A stretch of DNA of 64,000 bases from Pedobacter sp. WC2423 (GTDB lineage: Bacteria; Bacteroidota; Bacteroidia; Sphingobacteriales; Sphingobacteriaceae), in contig NZ_CP162005.1 in the NCBI RefSeq assembly GCF_040822065.1, forward strand, positions 2,852,001-2,916,000, read 5' to 3'. Under the pieces are notes generated by a model. It had not been told where the DNA came from. It ran no database searches and saw only the letters and a list, made by a program, of their open reading frames with translations. A program made the position numbers and the translations under genes. Of the stretch, positions 8,258 to 17,774 are shown piece by piece (position 1 is the first letter of the stretch; every line of letters starts with the position of its first letter).

Positions 8258-8519
8258 AAGTACACCAGGAAACGCTGAACAATTAAAAGCGATTTTAAAA
8301 ACTTTGGTTTCAGGATCAAAAACTGAAGCTGCTTGTCTGCAATATGACCTGCACCAGGTTCAGGAAGATCCAAACCTGTTTATCTTCCATGAAGAATGGG
8401 CAAGCAAGGAAGATTGGGATTTACACAATGTAACCCCGCATATTAAAAAATTTGCAGCAGATGCTGCTACAATATTAGATGGTTCACCCATCATACATAT
8501 CACTAAAAGAGCAGGCTAA
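8229..8519 (+). CDS. Antibiotic biosynthesis monooxygenase (ABM) family protein, YgiN-like
   Basis: 96 residues forming one ABM dimeric alpha/beta barrel: MSFYLTAIIKSTPGN start, EAACLQYDLHQVQEDPN and FIFHEEWASKEDWDLHN. E. coli YgiN oxidises menadiol to menadione. The overlap with mdaB suggests translational coupling, and a quinol-oxidising role is likely here (inference from family and context). Confidence 0.84.
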   Translation: MSFYLTAIIKSTPGNAEQLKAILKTLVSGSKTEAACLQYDLHQVQEDPNLFIFHEEWASKEDWDLHNVTPHIKKFAADAATILDGSPIIHITKRAG

Positions 8520-8554
8520 ACACCTGCTTCTGATAGTGATCAGACTATATAATT

Positions 8555-9541
8555 ATGGAATACAGAAAATTAGGAAATACAGAATTAAACTTATCAGCAA
8601 TTACCCATGGTGCTTTCGCTATCGGCGGAACCATGTGGGGTGGAAATGAAAAACAAGATTCAATTGATGCCATTCATGCTTCACTGGATCACGGAGTAAC
8701 CAGTATCGATACTGCACCATTTTACGGGTTCGGATTAAGTGAGGAACTGATTGGTGAAGCAATTAAAGGAAGAGATCGTTCGAAAATCCAGTTGCTGAAT
8801 AAATTCGGATTGGTTTGGGATGGCAGCAACAATGGAAAAGGAGAATTCTTTTTCGATGCCGGAGCAGCTGGTAAAAGTATACCTGTTTATAAATATGCTG
8901 CTAAAAGTAATCTCATTAAAGAAGTAGAAGAGGGATTAAAACGTTTAGGGACTGATTATATCGACCTTTTACAATTGCACTGGCCTGATGCTACGACAGC
9001 TATTGATGAAACCATGGAAGCGCTTGATCAATTGATCAAGCAAGGAAAAATCAGAGCAGCTGGTGTGAGTAATTATAGCCTTGATCAGCTAAAAGAAGCA
9101 CAAAAAACAATTAGCCTTGCTTCAAACCAGGTTGCTTACAGTATGCTGAACAGGGAAATCGAAAAAGAAATTGTTCCTTATACCCTGGAAAACAATATGG
9201 GTATCATTGTGTACAGCCCGCTTGAAAGAGGATTATTAACGGGTAAATATTTCAAAGATGCCAGGCTTAAATCCAATGATCACCGTAATGGTTATTTTGG
9301 TCAGTTTGATCCTGAAAAAGTAAAAGCACTTTTGCAGACGATTGAGCCAATTGCAGCAAGCAAAAATGCAACAGTTGCACAAGTCGTGTTAAGATGGACT
9401 ACTTTGCAACCAGGGGTGAGCATTGTACTTGCGGGTTCAAGAAATGCTGCACAAGCAATTGACAACGCAAAAACAATGGATATGAGTTTAAGTACTGATG
9501 AATTAAACAGCCTGAATAAAGCAATTGCATTAGCCGGATAA
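8555..9541 (+). CDS. Aldo/keto reductase
   Basis: 328 residues, normal AKR length. The catalytic tetrad can be seen: Asp and Tyr in SIDTAPFYGFGLSEE, Lys in QLLNKFGLVWDG and His in LLQLHWPDATTA. Near the C-terminus, VLAGSRNAAQAIDNA matches the NADPH-binding loop. It reduces aldehydes or ketones with NADPH. It lies 35 bp after the ABM gene, so it probably belongs to the mdaB operon, and the set would detoxify quinones and reactive carbonyls. Confidence 0.88.
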   Translation: MEYRKLGNTELNLSAITHGAFAIGGTMWGGNEKQDSIDAIHASLDHGVTSIDTAPFYGFGLSEELIGEAIKGRDRSKIQLLNKFGLVWDGSNNGKGEFFFDAGAAGKSIPVYKYAAKSNLIKEVEEGLKRLGTDYIDLLQLHWPDATTAIDETMEALDQLIKQGKIRAAGVSNYSLDQLKEAQKTISLASNQVAYSMLNREIEKEIVPYTLENNMGIIVYSPLERGLLTGKYFKDARLKSNDHRNGYFGQFDPEKVKALLQTIEPIAASKNATVAQVVLRWTTLQPGVSIVLAGSRNAAQAIDNAKTMDMSLSTDELNSLNKAIALAG

Positions 9542-9558
9542 TACAAAACCCCTTCTTC

Positions 9559-9602
9559 AGAAGCCGGTTCGAATGTTTATAAAAAGACATAGACCGGCTT
9601 CT
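9559..9602 (+). terminator. Hairpin after the aldo/keto reductase gene
   Basis: AGAAGCCGGT and ACCGGCTTCT form a perfect 10-bp stem around a 24-nt loop, 17 bp after the stop. The U-tract is poor, so termination efficiency is uncertain. Confidence 0.5.
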
Positions 9603-9655
9603 TACGTTTGACTGATTATTATTTATATTTAAAGAAAATATTTAATCAGACAATT

Positions 9656-10030
9656 ATGAAGAAATTAAGCTTTATGTTATCTTTTGTAGTCCTGTTATTG
9701 ATAACCAGTGCTGCATCAGCTCAAAAAAATGACACTTACTTTGTTGGTCAGTGGAACATCGTCATTAAAGGACTTCCCAACGGCAATACCGATGCGCTGG
9801 TAAAGTTTGAATTGAAAGATGGCCAGCTGGCCGGCGGCATCACCAGTGTAGCGGAGAAAAAAGAGATGCCTTTTAAAACGGTTACCTTAAAAGATTCTAC
9901 GGTTACGGTTACGTTTGACCATAGCAGCGGCCAGGTAGAAATGAACCTGCTAAAAAAAGACAATGACAATATAGTTGGTAACATCAACAATCAGTTTGAC
10001 CTTAGCGGTGTCAGAAAAAAAGAAGATTAA
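9656..10030 (+). CDS. Small secreted hypothetical protein
   Basis: 124 residues from ATG 9656. This start gives a clean signal peptide (MKKLSFMLSFVVLLLITSAASA before QK); a longer frame from 9608 would bury it. The mature part of about 100 residues is beta-rich (FVGQWNIVIKGLPNGN, LAGGITSVAEKKEMPF, VTVTFDHSSGQVEMNL), like the small lipocalin-like or YceI-like periplasmic proteins of Bacteroidota. I cannot name a family. Exported, probably periplasmic. Confidence 0.7.
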   Translation: MKKLSFMLSFVVLLLITSAASAQKNDTYFVGQWNIVIKGLPNGNTDALVKFELKDGQLAGGITSVAEKKEMPFKTVTLKDSTVTVTFDHSSGQVEMNLLKKDNDNIVGNINNQFDLSGVRKKED

Positions 10031-10176
10031 ATTAGCCTGCAGCCTGATTCAGCTAAATCCTGAATTCAATAAAAAAAGATTTATTGAACTGATCAATGTG
10101 GAAGAATTCACCGCTATGGAACTTAAACAGCGGATGCACCATACCACATTGGTCATTCATTAGTTTCTGCCTGCCT

Positions 10177-11235
10177 TTAAAATTTATTCAATCTGCCAAT
10201 CGGCTTATACTGAAAAAACTCCGTTTCTGGTGCCAGGTAATCTGCTTTAACGGGCTCTTCTTTCATCAGGTCTGTGCTCAGATATTTTTTATTACTGTCA
10301 GAAAATATAGTAACCACACAGCTATCCATACCTAATTCCTGTTGTAATTTTATCGCTCCGATCACGTTCGCACCCGAAGAAATCCCCACGGCCAGCCCTA
10401 ACTGACAGGCTAATTTTTGTGCCATTAAGATCGCATCCCCATCGCTTGCCTGGATTACCTCATCCAGTTCATCCAGTTTTACAATTGCCGGAATAAACTC
10501 ATCAGAAATCCCCTGTATTCTATGACTTCCTACTTTATAACCTGTGGTTAGTGTCGGAGATTCTGCCGGTTCAAGCGGATGGATTTTAATGGCCTTGTTT
10601 TTTTGCTTTAAATACTGTCCAACGCCCATAATAGTTCCACCAGTCCCTACTCCCGCCACGAAAGCATCAGGTATTAAATTATTTAAACTCAGCTGTTCCC
10701 AGATTTCGGCACCTGTGGTTTCCTCATGTGCTTTTGGATTAGCTGTATTCTCAAACTGACGGGGTAAAAAAGTATGGTCATTTGTTAAAGCCATAGTTTC
10801 AGCCAGTTTGATACTGCCTAAAAACCCACCTTCTTCTTTGCTGACCAGTATAACTTCCGCGCCAAGGCTTTTGATAATATCAATCCGCTCTTTACTGAGC
10901 CAGCCCGGCATAATGATTTTCACAGGATGTCCCATTGCTCTGCCAATCGACGCGAAGGCAATTCCGGTATTGCCACTGGTTGCTTCAATGATTTCATCAC
11001 CAGGTTTGATCAGCCCATTTTTATAAGCATGGTATAAAGTAAATAAGGCAATCCTGTCTTTAATACTTCCAGTCAGGTTATAATGTTCACATTTCACATA
11101 TAATTTCCCCGGTTTTCCTTGAAAAGCATAATGTAATTCCAGCATCGGTGTATTCCCGACTAAATGCCACAAATGCTCAAATTTACTTTCCAGTGCTGCT
11201 GTTAAACCGTTTACGGTACTTGTGTTTACTGACAT
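10177..11235 (-). CDS. PLP-dependent cysteine synthase family protein
   Basis: 352 residues. Fold-type II PLP enzyme: GNTPMLEL start, [10 protein letters not shown] (Schiff-base Lys), [13 protein letters not shown] (cofactor/substrate loop), [17 protein letters not shown] (phosphate-binding loop) and [11 protein letters not shown] (pyridine-N Ser). The reaction is likely beta-replacement on O-acetylserine with sulfide to give cysteine, but cystathionine beta-synthase or other beta-replacement activity is possible. It lies 214 bp downstream of the PKS operon on the same strand and probably is a separate unit. Confidence 0.85.
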   Translation of the reverse strand: MSVNTSTVNGLTAALESKFEHLWHLVGNTPMLELHYAFQGKPGKLYVKCEHYNLTGSIKDRIALFTLYHAYKNGLIKPGDEIIEATSGNTGIAFASIGRAMGHPVKIIMPGWLSKERIDIIKSLGAEVILVSKEEGGFLGSIKLAETMALTNDHTFLPRQFENTANPKAHEETTGAEIWEQLSLNNLIPDAFVAGVGTGGTIMGVGQYLKQKNKAIKIHPLEPAESPTLTTGYKVGSHRIQGISDEFIPAIVKLDELDEVIQASDGDAILMAQKLACQLGLAVGISSGANVIGAIKLQQELGMDSCVVTIFSDSNKKYLSTDLMKEEPVKADYLAPETEFFQYKPIGRLNKF

Positions 11236-11448
11236 GATTAATGGTTAAGATTACCTGATATTTCAGTAAAATTCAATCATACCAACTTCAATAACAAGGC
11301 ATTGCAAAAAATCCGGAAATTTTACGGATAAGAAAGAATAAAGTTCACATTTTTACAGATAAGTACGCTGATTCAGTAAATTAACTGCTGTTTTTTCAAT
11401 CGTGATTTATAGCTAAATTGAAACAGCTCATCCTTGGTAATTAAAATT

Positions 11449-11997
11449 TCATTCTTTGATCAATTGCTGCTCATCAATACGGTCATCCACCCTATCAGGC
11501 AGATGATGTTTCTTTAATTTTTTGATCGGCAGGTAAGTAAAAAGAACAGAAAATACCGCTGCTGTTAACCCTAAGAGAACGGCCAGCACAGCTCCATTAT
11601 AATTATAAAGTTCAGGAAAGCCAAAATGCAGGCCAAGCATCACTGCAAAAACAAATGATACCGTACAAAAACCGTTAATACCTGCCAGCTGAAAGATGAA
11701 CTTAACTTTCTTAAAGCCTGCTGGCAGAATGAGTTCAGCATGCCCTTTCTCTGACAGTGTAATGGTCTTTTTCAGAATATCAAAAGTAATGATGAAGGGC
11801 AGAAAAAAGGCCATCGGCAAAATAAACCGGGCCAGGTTTTGCGCTCCATCAAATAAATGAACGGCATTCAGGTCTGTAAAACTAAAATATGGAATGATCG
11901 TATTAAAAAATACATTCGGAATTATATAATACAGCAAATTCTTACGTAAAAAACGCTTTAGCGTGACTGCATTTTTTTTTGTATCAGGTGCAGACAT
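11449..11997 (-). CDS. Small membrane protein at the end of the PKS operon
   Basis: 182 residues from ATG 11997 (a start 9 bp further up at 12006 would overlap the previous stop). Four hydrophobic segments are visible, around YYIIPNVFFNTIIPYF, ARFILPMAFFLPFIITF, INGFCTVSFVFAVMLG and AVLAVLLGLTAAVFSVLF, with a charged tail ending DDRIDEQQLIKE. I do not recognise the family. Its position directly after two acyltransferases suggests a part in membrane handling or export of the product, but that is only inference from context. Confidence 0.7.
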   Translation of the reverse strand: MSAPDTKKNAVTLKRFLRKNLLYYIIPNVFFNTIIPYFSFTDLNAVHLFDGAQNLARFILPMAFFLPFIITFDILKKTITLSEKGHAELILPAGFKKVKFIFQLAGINGFCTVSFVFAVMLGLHFGFPELYNYNGAVLAVLLGLTAAVFSVLFTYLPIKKLKKHHLPDRVDDRIDEQQLIKE

Positions 11998-11998
11998 A

Positions 11999-13273
11999 TC
12001 AGGCAACGGATAATTGTTTTAAATCTTCAAATAACAGGCTCATTGTGGCTGTTTTAACGAGCAGGGCTTCTTGTTCAGTCAAAAAAGTATCATTGGACAT
12101 CAGGGTAAAATCCATTTTGTTTTTAAAAGTGCTCGCGATCATCGTATTTGGATTTCTCCACGGAAAAGCCACTGTCGGACTATGAATAGCCAGTACTTCA
12201 AAATTCTGGTAGTTTTCTGCAATTCTGAGTCTGCCCATATTGGAAAGCGTAACATCATGTGTTCCGTCTGTGGCTTTTAAGAACCTGACCATGCGGCCCA
12301 CAATTGCATGAAAATACTCGCTCATCCAAAGCATTTCTGCAACTTTCAAAGCTTCTACTTTAGTATTCAGATCGGCTTTCAGCATCCTTGCTTTACTCCA
12401 GAAATCTACCGCCTCATTCTTGTTGATCTCTAATTCTACAATAGGTGCAAAGGCAAACATAGTGTCATTTTTGATTTCAGGAATAAACTGCCTGATGTCT
12501 ACCGGGCAGATGACTTTTCCATGTGCTTTCCCTCCCTTTACCTGCTGAAAAGCTTTCATGACCGCAATACACAAAGCCGCATGAACGGTAGTGCCCGCAG
12601 CTTTACTACGCTCAACCAATTCAACGGTCTCCTGCTGATCCAGTCTCCAGTGCACCACGTAATTATTTCCTGCTGCAACTTTACGCTGGGCCGGCTTAAA
12701 ATAGAAAAAGGCTTTACCCAGTAAAGAAAACAGACGCGCCTTAAAGACCTTCGCCTGTGAGACCGAAAAAGAAGAGGATAAAAGTTCTTTGACAGACAGA
12801 AAAGAAGCATAAGGTTTAAGCTCCATACTGGGTTCATCCAGCAGGAATAATAATTCCTGCATCAGCGTTACCAGCGTAGTCCCATCACAAATACAGTGTG
12901 GCAGCACTAATAAAATATCCGAAACTTCCGCTGATTTTAACCAGACAACCCTCGCCAGCGGCTCATTTTCACCATCAAACAGTTTATCCCATTCTGCTTT
13001 GGATTCATTGATCCAGTCTTGTTCTCCTTTACGTTCAACAACTCGTACCGGAATGACTTTAAGCTGCTCATTCAAAACAAAATATGGGCCACCGGCCTGT
13101 TGATCATCGATTTGCATCCTTAATAAAGGATGCTTATGCTGTATTTTATCAAGGGCTGCACGCAAGTTTTCCGGCTCAATAACCCCGCGGATCTTAACTG
13201 TAAAAATGCAATTCACAGGGGTAATTGCGTCCACGTACATCACTCTTTCTCCGATGATCAATTTTCTTTTCAT
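11999..13273 (-). CDS. Condensation/acyltransferase-fold protein B (HxxxDG)
   Basis: 424 residues, start MKRKLIIGERVMYVDAITP. The fold is the chloramphenicol acetyltransferase/condensation/WS-DGAT superfamily: active-site motif PHCICDGTT (HxxxDG) at about residue 135-143, later VICPVDIRQFIP and DVTLSNMGRL, which resembles the conserved SNxG segment of this superfamily. It would form an ester or amide from an acyl donor. It begins 3 bp after the stop of a clear paralogue with the same N-terminal pattern, so the pair arose by duplication. A likely job is acylating the glycosylated polyketide (inference). Confidence 0.8.
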   Translation of the reverse strand: MKRKLIIGERVMYVDAITPVNCIFTVKIRGVIEPENLRAALDKIQHKHPLLRMQIDDQQAGGPYFVLNEQLKVIPVRVVERKGEQDWINESKAEWDKLFDGENEPLARVVWLKSAEVSDILLVLPHCICDGTTLVTLMQELLFLLDEPSMELKPYASFLSVKELLSSSFSVSQAKVFKARLFSLLGKAFFYFKPAQRKVAAGNNYVVHWRLDQQETVELVERSKAAGTTVHAALCIAVMKAFQQVKGGKAHGKVICPVDIRQFIPEIKNDTMFAFAPIVELEINKNEAVDFWSKARMLKADLNTKVEALKVAEMLWMSEYFHAIVGRMVRFLKATDGTHDVTLSNMGRLRIAENYQNFEVLAIHSPTVAFPWRNPNTMIASTFKNKMDFTLMSNDTFLTEQEALLVKTATMSLLFEDLKQLSVA

Positions 13274-13276
13274 TTG

Positions 13277-14554
13277 TTATGCTGGTTGAAGTTGTGTTTG
13301 TAATTGTTCTTTAAGGATCGACATGATCCTGGTTTGTATAGACTGACCTTCTGTATAGGGAATATATCCTTCGCTGGCAACGAAGCAAAAGTCCATTTGC
13401 CCGCGACAGGTAGAGGTTAACAGTGACGTTGTATTACCCAGAGGACCGATTGCAGCAGGTGCGTACATGGTTTCTATTTCAAATGTTTTATACTGATAAG
13501 GTATAGTTATCCTGCCCAGATTAGAGAACATACAATCGTTACTTGATTTACTGTGTTTTAAAAAGCGAATGAATTTATGAAGTACAGGATGTGCTTTTTC
13601 CAGTACCATCAGCATCAGGTATGGATCAAGTTTTTTGAGCTTTTGCTTAATATCCTGATGTATAGCCCTGAGATTGCTCATAAAATCAAGCTCCGGATAA
13701 GAGCTGACAACGAACATAGAGCCAAAAGCAAAAATATTGTCCTTTTTGATATGTTGATTAATACTACGCAGATCAACCGGGCAGGAAATCTTATTATGTG
13801 ATTTTTCTTTTCTTACCTCTTTAAAAGCTTGTAACACCACTGCACATAAAAGCGTATTGACCGTTACTTCAGCGCGTTTACAGAAACCGGAAAGTTCTGA
13901 GGTCATCTCTTCATCAATTTTCCAGTGAATCAAATAATCCTTTTTTCTTTCTACAGCTTTTCTTCCCACCCGCATCAGCCTTAAAGCTAATACGACAATA
14001 TTACCGATCAGGTTCACTTTTATCTTTTTCTTTCTGCTTTCCAGAATCTCAGCAGGGACAATGTCTGCAAGTCCTTTAATGGGGGTTTCCTGACCAATAT
14101 CAGCATCTCCATTGTCAATTAATTCGAATATTGAAGTCAGCATAGTCAGTATGGACCTGCCATCAATCAAACAGTGGTGAAAGACCATGAGCAGCTCAGA
14201 AACTCCATCTCCTTTTAACCATGAGATACGTAACATCGGTTCCAGTTCTGTTTTAAACGGAGTTTGCCATTGCCTGACTGTCTCCGCTTCCCAGTCATGA
14301 TCACTGTGCCTGGGAAGGATTTCTACCGGAATTTTAACTGGCCGTTCATTAGCTGTAGCAAAGTACGGGCGGTTATTCTTATCATAGGTAATCACTGCAT
14401 TCAATAAAGGATGTTTCTGTTGCAGTCTTAACAAGGCATGATGCAGGCCCGCAACAGAAAATTCTCCGCGGATTTTAACTGGGACCACTCCATTAAAAGG
14501 AGTTTTTCCATCACCAAGCATTAATCTTTCCCCAAAAAGCAGCTTTCTTTTCAT
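13277..14554 (-). CDS. Condensation/acyltransferase-fold protein A (HHxxxDG)
   Basis: 425 residues from ATG 14554 (MKRKLLFGERLMLGDGKTP). A longer frame from 14653 would run into the upstream glycosyltransferase and lacks homology there, so I chose the start that aligns with the paralogue. The catalytic motif FHHCLIDGRS is intact HHxxxDG at about residue 137. Other parallels with the next gene: ISCPVDLRSINQ and DCMFSNLGRITIP. No carrier-protein or adenylation domain is attached, so the donor is probably an acyl-ACP or acyl-CoA. Function in the operon: acyl transfer to the sugar or aglycone (inference). Confidence 0.8.
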   Translation of the reverse strand: MKRKLLFGERLMLGDGKTPFNGVVPVKIRGEFSVAGLHHALLRLQQKHPLLNAVITYDKNNRPYFATANERPVKIPVEILPRHSDHDWEAETVRQWQTPFKTELEPMLRISWLKGDGVSELLMVFHHCLIDGRSILTMLTSIFELIDNGDADIGQETPIKGLADIVPAEILESRKKKIKVNLIGNIVVLALRLMRVGRKAVERKKDYLIHWKIDEEMTSELSGFCKRAEVTVNTLLCAVVLQAFKEVRKEKSHNKISCPVDLRSINQHIKKDNIFAFGSMFVVSSYPELDFMSNLRAIHQDIKQKLKKLDPYLMLMVLEKAHPVLHKFIRFLKHSKSSNDCMFSNLGRITIPYQYKTFEIETMYAPAAIGPLGNTTSLLTSTCRGQMDFCFVASEGYIPYTEGQSIQTRIMSILKEQLQTQLQPA

Positions 14555-14570
14555 GTCGGGTTCATCAGTG

Positions 14571-15776
14571 TTAATTATTCTTTTCGACCAATTGTGCTGC
14601 TTCAGCGAAATCTTCCAGCAGCTGCACTGCTTTGTCATTCCCTCCTGAAGCAATAAATGTTTCTTTTATTTTTAAAGCTGCGTTCCGGTATTGTGGATTC
14701 TCCAGCAATTCGAAAACAGCGCTTTGCAAATCAGCAATTTTTAATCTCTTGTAACGGATACTAATTCCGCAGCCTGCATTTACAATCAGTTTAGCCGTAT
14801 GAAAATGATCATAGGCAATAGGGGTGATCAGCATAGGCAGTCCATTGGTGAAAGTATCATTGACAGTATTGAAACCACCATGACAGATCACCGCATCCAT
14901 ATGCGGCATCAATTCTGTTTGCGGTACAAAGCTGCTGACAATAAAGTTGTCAGGCCATACCTCAAAGATATCCGGATTCGTAGCTGCGATGATGGTAACT
15001 GGCTGATCTGCAAAAGCATCAATCAGTTTCTGAAAAAATGCAGCTCTGATATCTACTAATAAAGTTCCTAAGGAAACGAATACCTTAGGTGTTTTTGCAG
15101 CTGCAAGTTTTTCCCAGTCAAAAGCAGCATGATTTGGCCTGCCTTTTACCGGGCCGACAAATTTCATATGCGGCGGGGTCTCTGTAAATCCGGCAAATAC
15201 CTGAGAGGTAAAAACGAGATTGAGTTTATGAGAATGAATAAAAATATCATCTCCATAGATCCCGAGTTCTTCTTGTAAGCCTTTGATCAGCTGTTGTTGC
15301 CATTCAAATATTTTAGGGGCACTGGTTTGCGTATCCCCGATCACATCTGGTGGCACTGGCGTAGTGGTCACTGATGGAATGCCTTTAAGATGAGCACATA
15401 AAGCTCCTGCAAAAGTAATACAGTCATTGACAATCACATCTGGTTTCCACTGGTCCACAAAGTTTCCCAGGCCTTTCATCATCATCCTTGCAAATGGAAC
15501 ATAAGTTTCTTCCAGTGCCAGTTTCATGACCTCCGGGCCAGAACAAGCAGGGCCATCATCCTGACGCTTTAATATCCGGTCAATTTCTTCCTGATGTTCA
15601 CTCAGGTCTGCTTCAGGATAAATAAATTCTCCGCCTTCAGGGATATGCTTTGCAGCAAGCGGTGTAATTCCTATCCATTTCACTTGATGCCCGCGGGCAA
15701 TTAAACTGGACCCGATGCTAAGGGTTGGGCTGATATGGCCAAAAAAAGGGGGTACGACAAATAAAAATTTAGACAT
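14571..15776 (-). CDS. GT1 family (MGT-like) glycosyltransferase B
   Basis: 401 residues from ATG 15776 (MSKFLFVVPPFFGHISPTLS), chosen to match the paralogue's N-terminus. GT-B fold: N-terminal acceptor domain, KVFVSLGTLLVDIRA linker, and donor-site region FVPQTELMPHMDAVICHGG followed by FNTVNDTFTNGLPML. The GT1 family moves sugars from UDP- or TDP-sugars to lipophilic aglycones. It is a paralogue of the gene 10 bp upstream. Two such enzymes in one PKS operon suggest a diglycoside or two glycosylation sites. Confidence 0.87.
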   Translation of the reverse strand: MSKFLFVVPPFFGHISPTLSIGSSLIARGHQVKWIGITPLAAKHIPEGGEFIYPEADLSEHQEEIDRILKRQDDGPACSGPEVMKLALEETYVPFARMMMKGLGNFVDQWKPDVIVNDCITFAGALCAHLKGIPSVTTTPVPPDVIGDTQTSAPKIFEWQQQLIKGLQEELGIYGDDIFIHSHKLNLVFTSQVFAGFTETPPHMKFVGPVKGRPNHAAFDWEKLAAAKTPKVFVSLGTLLVDIRAAFFQKLIDAFADQPVTIIAATNPDIFEVWPDNFIVSSFVPQTELMPHMDAVICHGGFNTVNDTFTNGLPMLITPIAYDHFHTAKLIVNAGCGISIRYKRLKIADLQSAVFELLENPQYRNAALKIKETFIASGGNDKAVQLLEDFAEAAQLVEKNN

Positions 15777-15786
15777 AATTCCTGTT

Positions 15787-16992
15787 TTAATTATTGAATA
15801 AAAACAAAGGTTCGTTGACACTAAACTGCTCGAGTAAAGTAGCGGCAGCTTCAGTACCACCAGCAGCTATAAATGAGGCTCTAATTTCTTCTGCAGCAGT
15901 TTTGAATGCGGCATTCTGCAATATTTGCTGAACAGCTTCCTGAAGGTGCCTGGCTTTGAAACGGTTAAAATTCAAACGTAAACCAGCACCCACACGCACG
16001 ACTCTGCCTGCTACATGTGACTGGTCGTAGGCAATTGGAATAACGACCATCGGTAAACCATTCATCAGCGTTTCACAGACCGTATTGTGCCCGCCGTGGC
16101 AAACTACAGCATCCAGATGTGGTAATAATTCCAGTTGCGGAACCATCCGCTGTACGATAAAATTCTCAGGCCAGAAGTCAAAAAGTGAAGGATCAGAAAC
16201 GACCACTACAGTCACATCTTCGTTTTCAAAAGCTTCGATGACCTTTGTGAAAAAATTCTTTTTATGCTCATGGTCAAAAGTGGTTCCGATACTGACCAAT
16301 ATTTTAGGCCTGTTATTTTTCTGCAATAAGTCCCAATCAAAAAAGGCATGGACTGGTTTGCGGTTGATGACCGGCCCGACAAAATGATAAGAGGCTGGCA
16401 ATTCCAGTTCCCCAAAAAATTCCCTGGAAGTTAAAACCATCGTCAGAATATCTGAACAGGCTATAGAAGCAGGTCTGTCAATGCCCAGTTCTTTTTGCAA
16501 AGCCACGATCTGGTTCACTTCCCATTCATGGACTTTAGGCAGCTCGTCCATGATCTTAATCGCAGCGGGCGCAGTAACTGAGGTTGCATAAGGGATTTTT
16601 TGGTTCACTGCTGCAATAGCACCAGCAAACATCTGGTGATCCGTAATCACCAGGTCTGGTTTATATTTTTCCAGCAAACTCACTATACCTTCATAGCTAT
16701 GGCGGTTTAGCGGTATTAAGACTTCTTCGTATAAAAATTTGATACTATCAATTCCATAAACAATCTTTTTGGTGATGATATCCAGATACTGTTCACTATC
16801 CTGTTTCTGCTGGTCGCTTTCTTCATACTGAATCAGTAATAACTCCCCTCCTTCAGGTAATTTAACAGCCAGGTCAGGATCCAGTGTAATCCAGCCAACC
16901 TGATGTCCGCGTTGCAGTAAAACAGCTCCCATACTCAAAGTGGGATTAATATGGCCAGTTAGCGGAGGAACAATAAATACAAATTTTGCCAT
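15787..16992 (-). CDS. GT1 family (MGT-like) glycosyltransferase A
   Basis: 401 residues, start MAKFVFIVPPLTGHINPTLS (His of HINP is the usual catalytic base position). KILVSIGTTFDHEHKKNF and MVPQLELLPHLDAVVCHGG, then HNTVCETLMNGLPMVVIPI, form the nucleotide-sugar site. It lies 20 bp after the hydrolase gene and 10 bp before its paralogue. Cytosolic or peripheral; no membrane segment. It probably glycosylates the polyketide product or its ester. Confidence 0.87.
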   Translation of the reverse strand: MAKFVFIVPPLTGHINPTLSMGAVLLQRGHQVGWITLDPDLAVKLPEGGELLLIQYEESDQQKQDSEQYLDIITKKIVYGIDSIKFLYEEVLIPLNRHSYEGIVSLLEKYKPDLVITDHQMFAGAIAAVNQKIPYATSVTAPAAIKIMDELPKVHEWEVNQIVALQKELGIDRPASIACSDILTMVLTSREFFGELELPASYHFVGPVINRKPVHAFFDWDLLQKNNRPKILVSIGTTFDHEHKKNFFTKVIEAFENEDVTVVVVSDPSLFDFWPENFIVQRMVPQLELLPHLDAVVCHGGHNTVCETLMNGLPMVVIPIAYDQSHVAGRVVRVGAGLRLNFNRFKARHLQEAVQQILQNAAFKTAAEEIRASFIAAGGTEAAATLLEQFSVNEPLFLFNN

Positions 16993-17012
16993 AGCGCGTG
17001 TATAAAGTTGAA

Positions 17013-17774
17013 TTAGTTTATAAAAAACCCGGCTACAATGTTTGCCACCATTTCTGGTTTCTGAATCGGGATATTATGATCACCGTCGAGCGGGATCAGA
17101 TCGGAGTTGCTGATCAGTTTATTCAGTTGTTTTCCTGCCTGCAAACAATCAGAGGCTGCCCCATAGAGTAAAAGTGTATCCTTTTCCAGTGCATTGATTT
17201 CTGGTGTACTGAAAAATCCGCTTTCCAGAATCATATCTTCTTTGATACTGGTTTGATAAAACAGATATTCATACATCTGGTGGTTACGCTCCATTTGTCT
17301 TTTACCCATTTTTACCTTCGTGGTATCTGTAAAATTCGCTACATAGTGCTCCAGGAATTCTCTGCTGTAGTCATCAATAATGCCGCGGGTTTTTTCATCA
17401 TTCGGATCGGGCGCTTCGATAACCACCAGCTTCCCCAATCTCTCCGGGAAACGCATCGCCATTTTCAAAGCAATCAGACCACCGAAACTATAACCTGCCA
17501 GATGCACTTTTTCGAGTTTCAATACGTCCATCAGCGCACAAAGATCGTCAGTCATGCTGTTCAAGTCATAACCTTCCAGCACACGTTCACTCATTCCATG
17601 GCTTTTCAGATCGTACATGACCACATGGAAATGTTCTGCCAGTACCGGGGCGATATTAAAATAATAAACAGAAAGATTACTGAACATGCCATGAATTAAA
17701 AGAACAGTCTCAGCCGCCCCTTTATTCAATTCCTGGATATGCACTTCTCTTTGATTTACCTGGATGACTGGCAT
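17013..17774 (-). CDS. Alpha/beta hydrolase
   Basis: 253 residues. Motifs: VLLIHGMFSNL (oxyanion region), VMYDLKSHGMSE, LAGYSFGGLIALKMA (nucleophile Ser in GYSFGG), YGAASDC (acid region) and LDGDHNIPIQKPE (catalytic His). Its 5' end overlaps the ACP gene by 19 bp, suggesting coupled translation. In a PKS operon it most likely acts as a discrete thioesterase that releases or edits the acyl chain; an esterase acting on the finished product is the alternative. Confidence 0.82.
   Translation of the reverse strand: MPVIQVNQREVHIQELNKGAAETVLLIHGMFSNLSVYYFNIAPVLAEHFHVVMYDLKSHGMSERVLEGYDLNSMTDDLCALMDVLKLEKVHLAGYSFGGLIALKMAMRFPERLGKLVVIEAPDPNDEKTRGIIDDYSREFLEHYVANFTDTTKVKMGKRQMERNHQMYEYLFYQTSIKEDMILESGFFSTPEINALEKDTLLLYGAASDCLQAGKQLNKLISNSDLIPLDGDHNIPIQKPEMVANIVAGFFIN

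Noticed and set aside
10031..10176. A short open frame after the small secreted protein gene
   Set aside because: No start, no recognisable family and no promoter; probably non-coding spacer between convergent genes.
13277..14653. Long N-terminus of acyltransferase A from 14653
   Set aside because: The extra 33 residues overlap the 3' end of the glycosyltransferase and have no counterpart in the paralogue. The ATG at 14554 aligns exactly with it.
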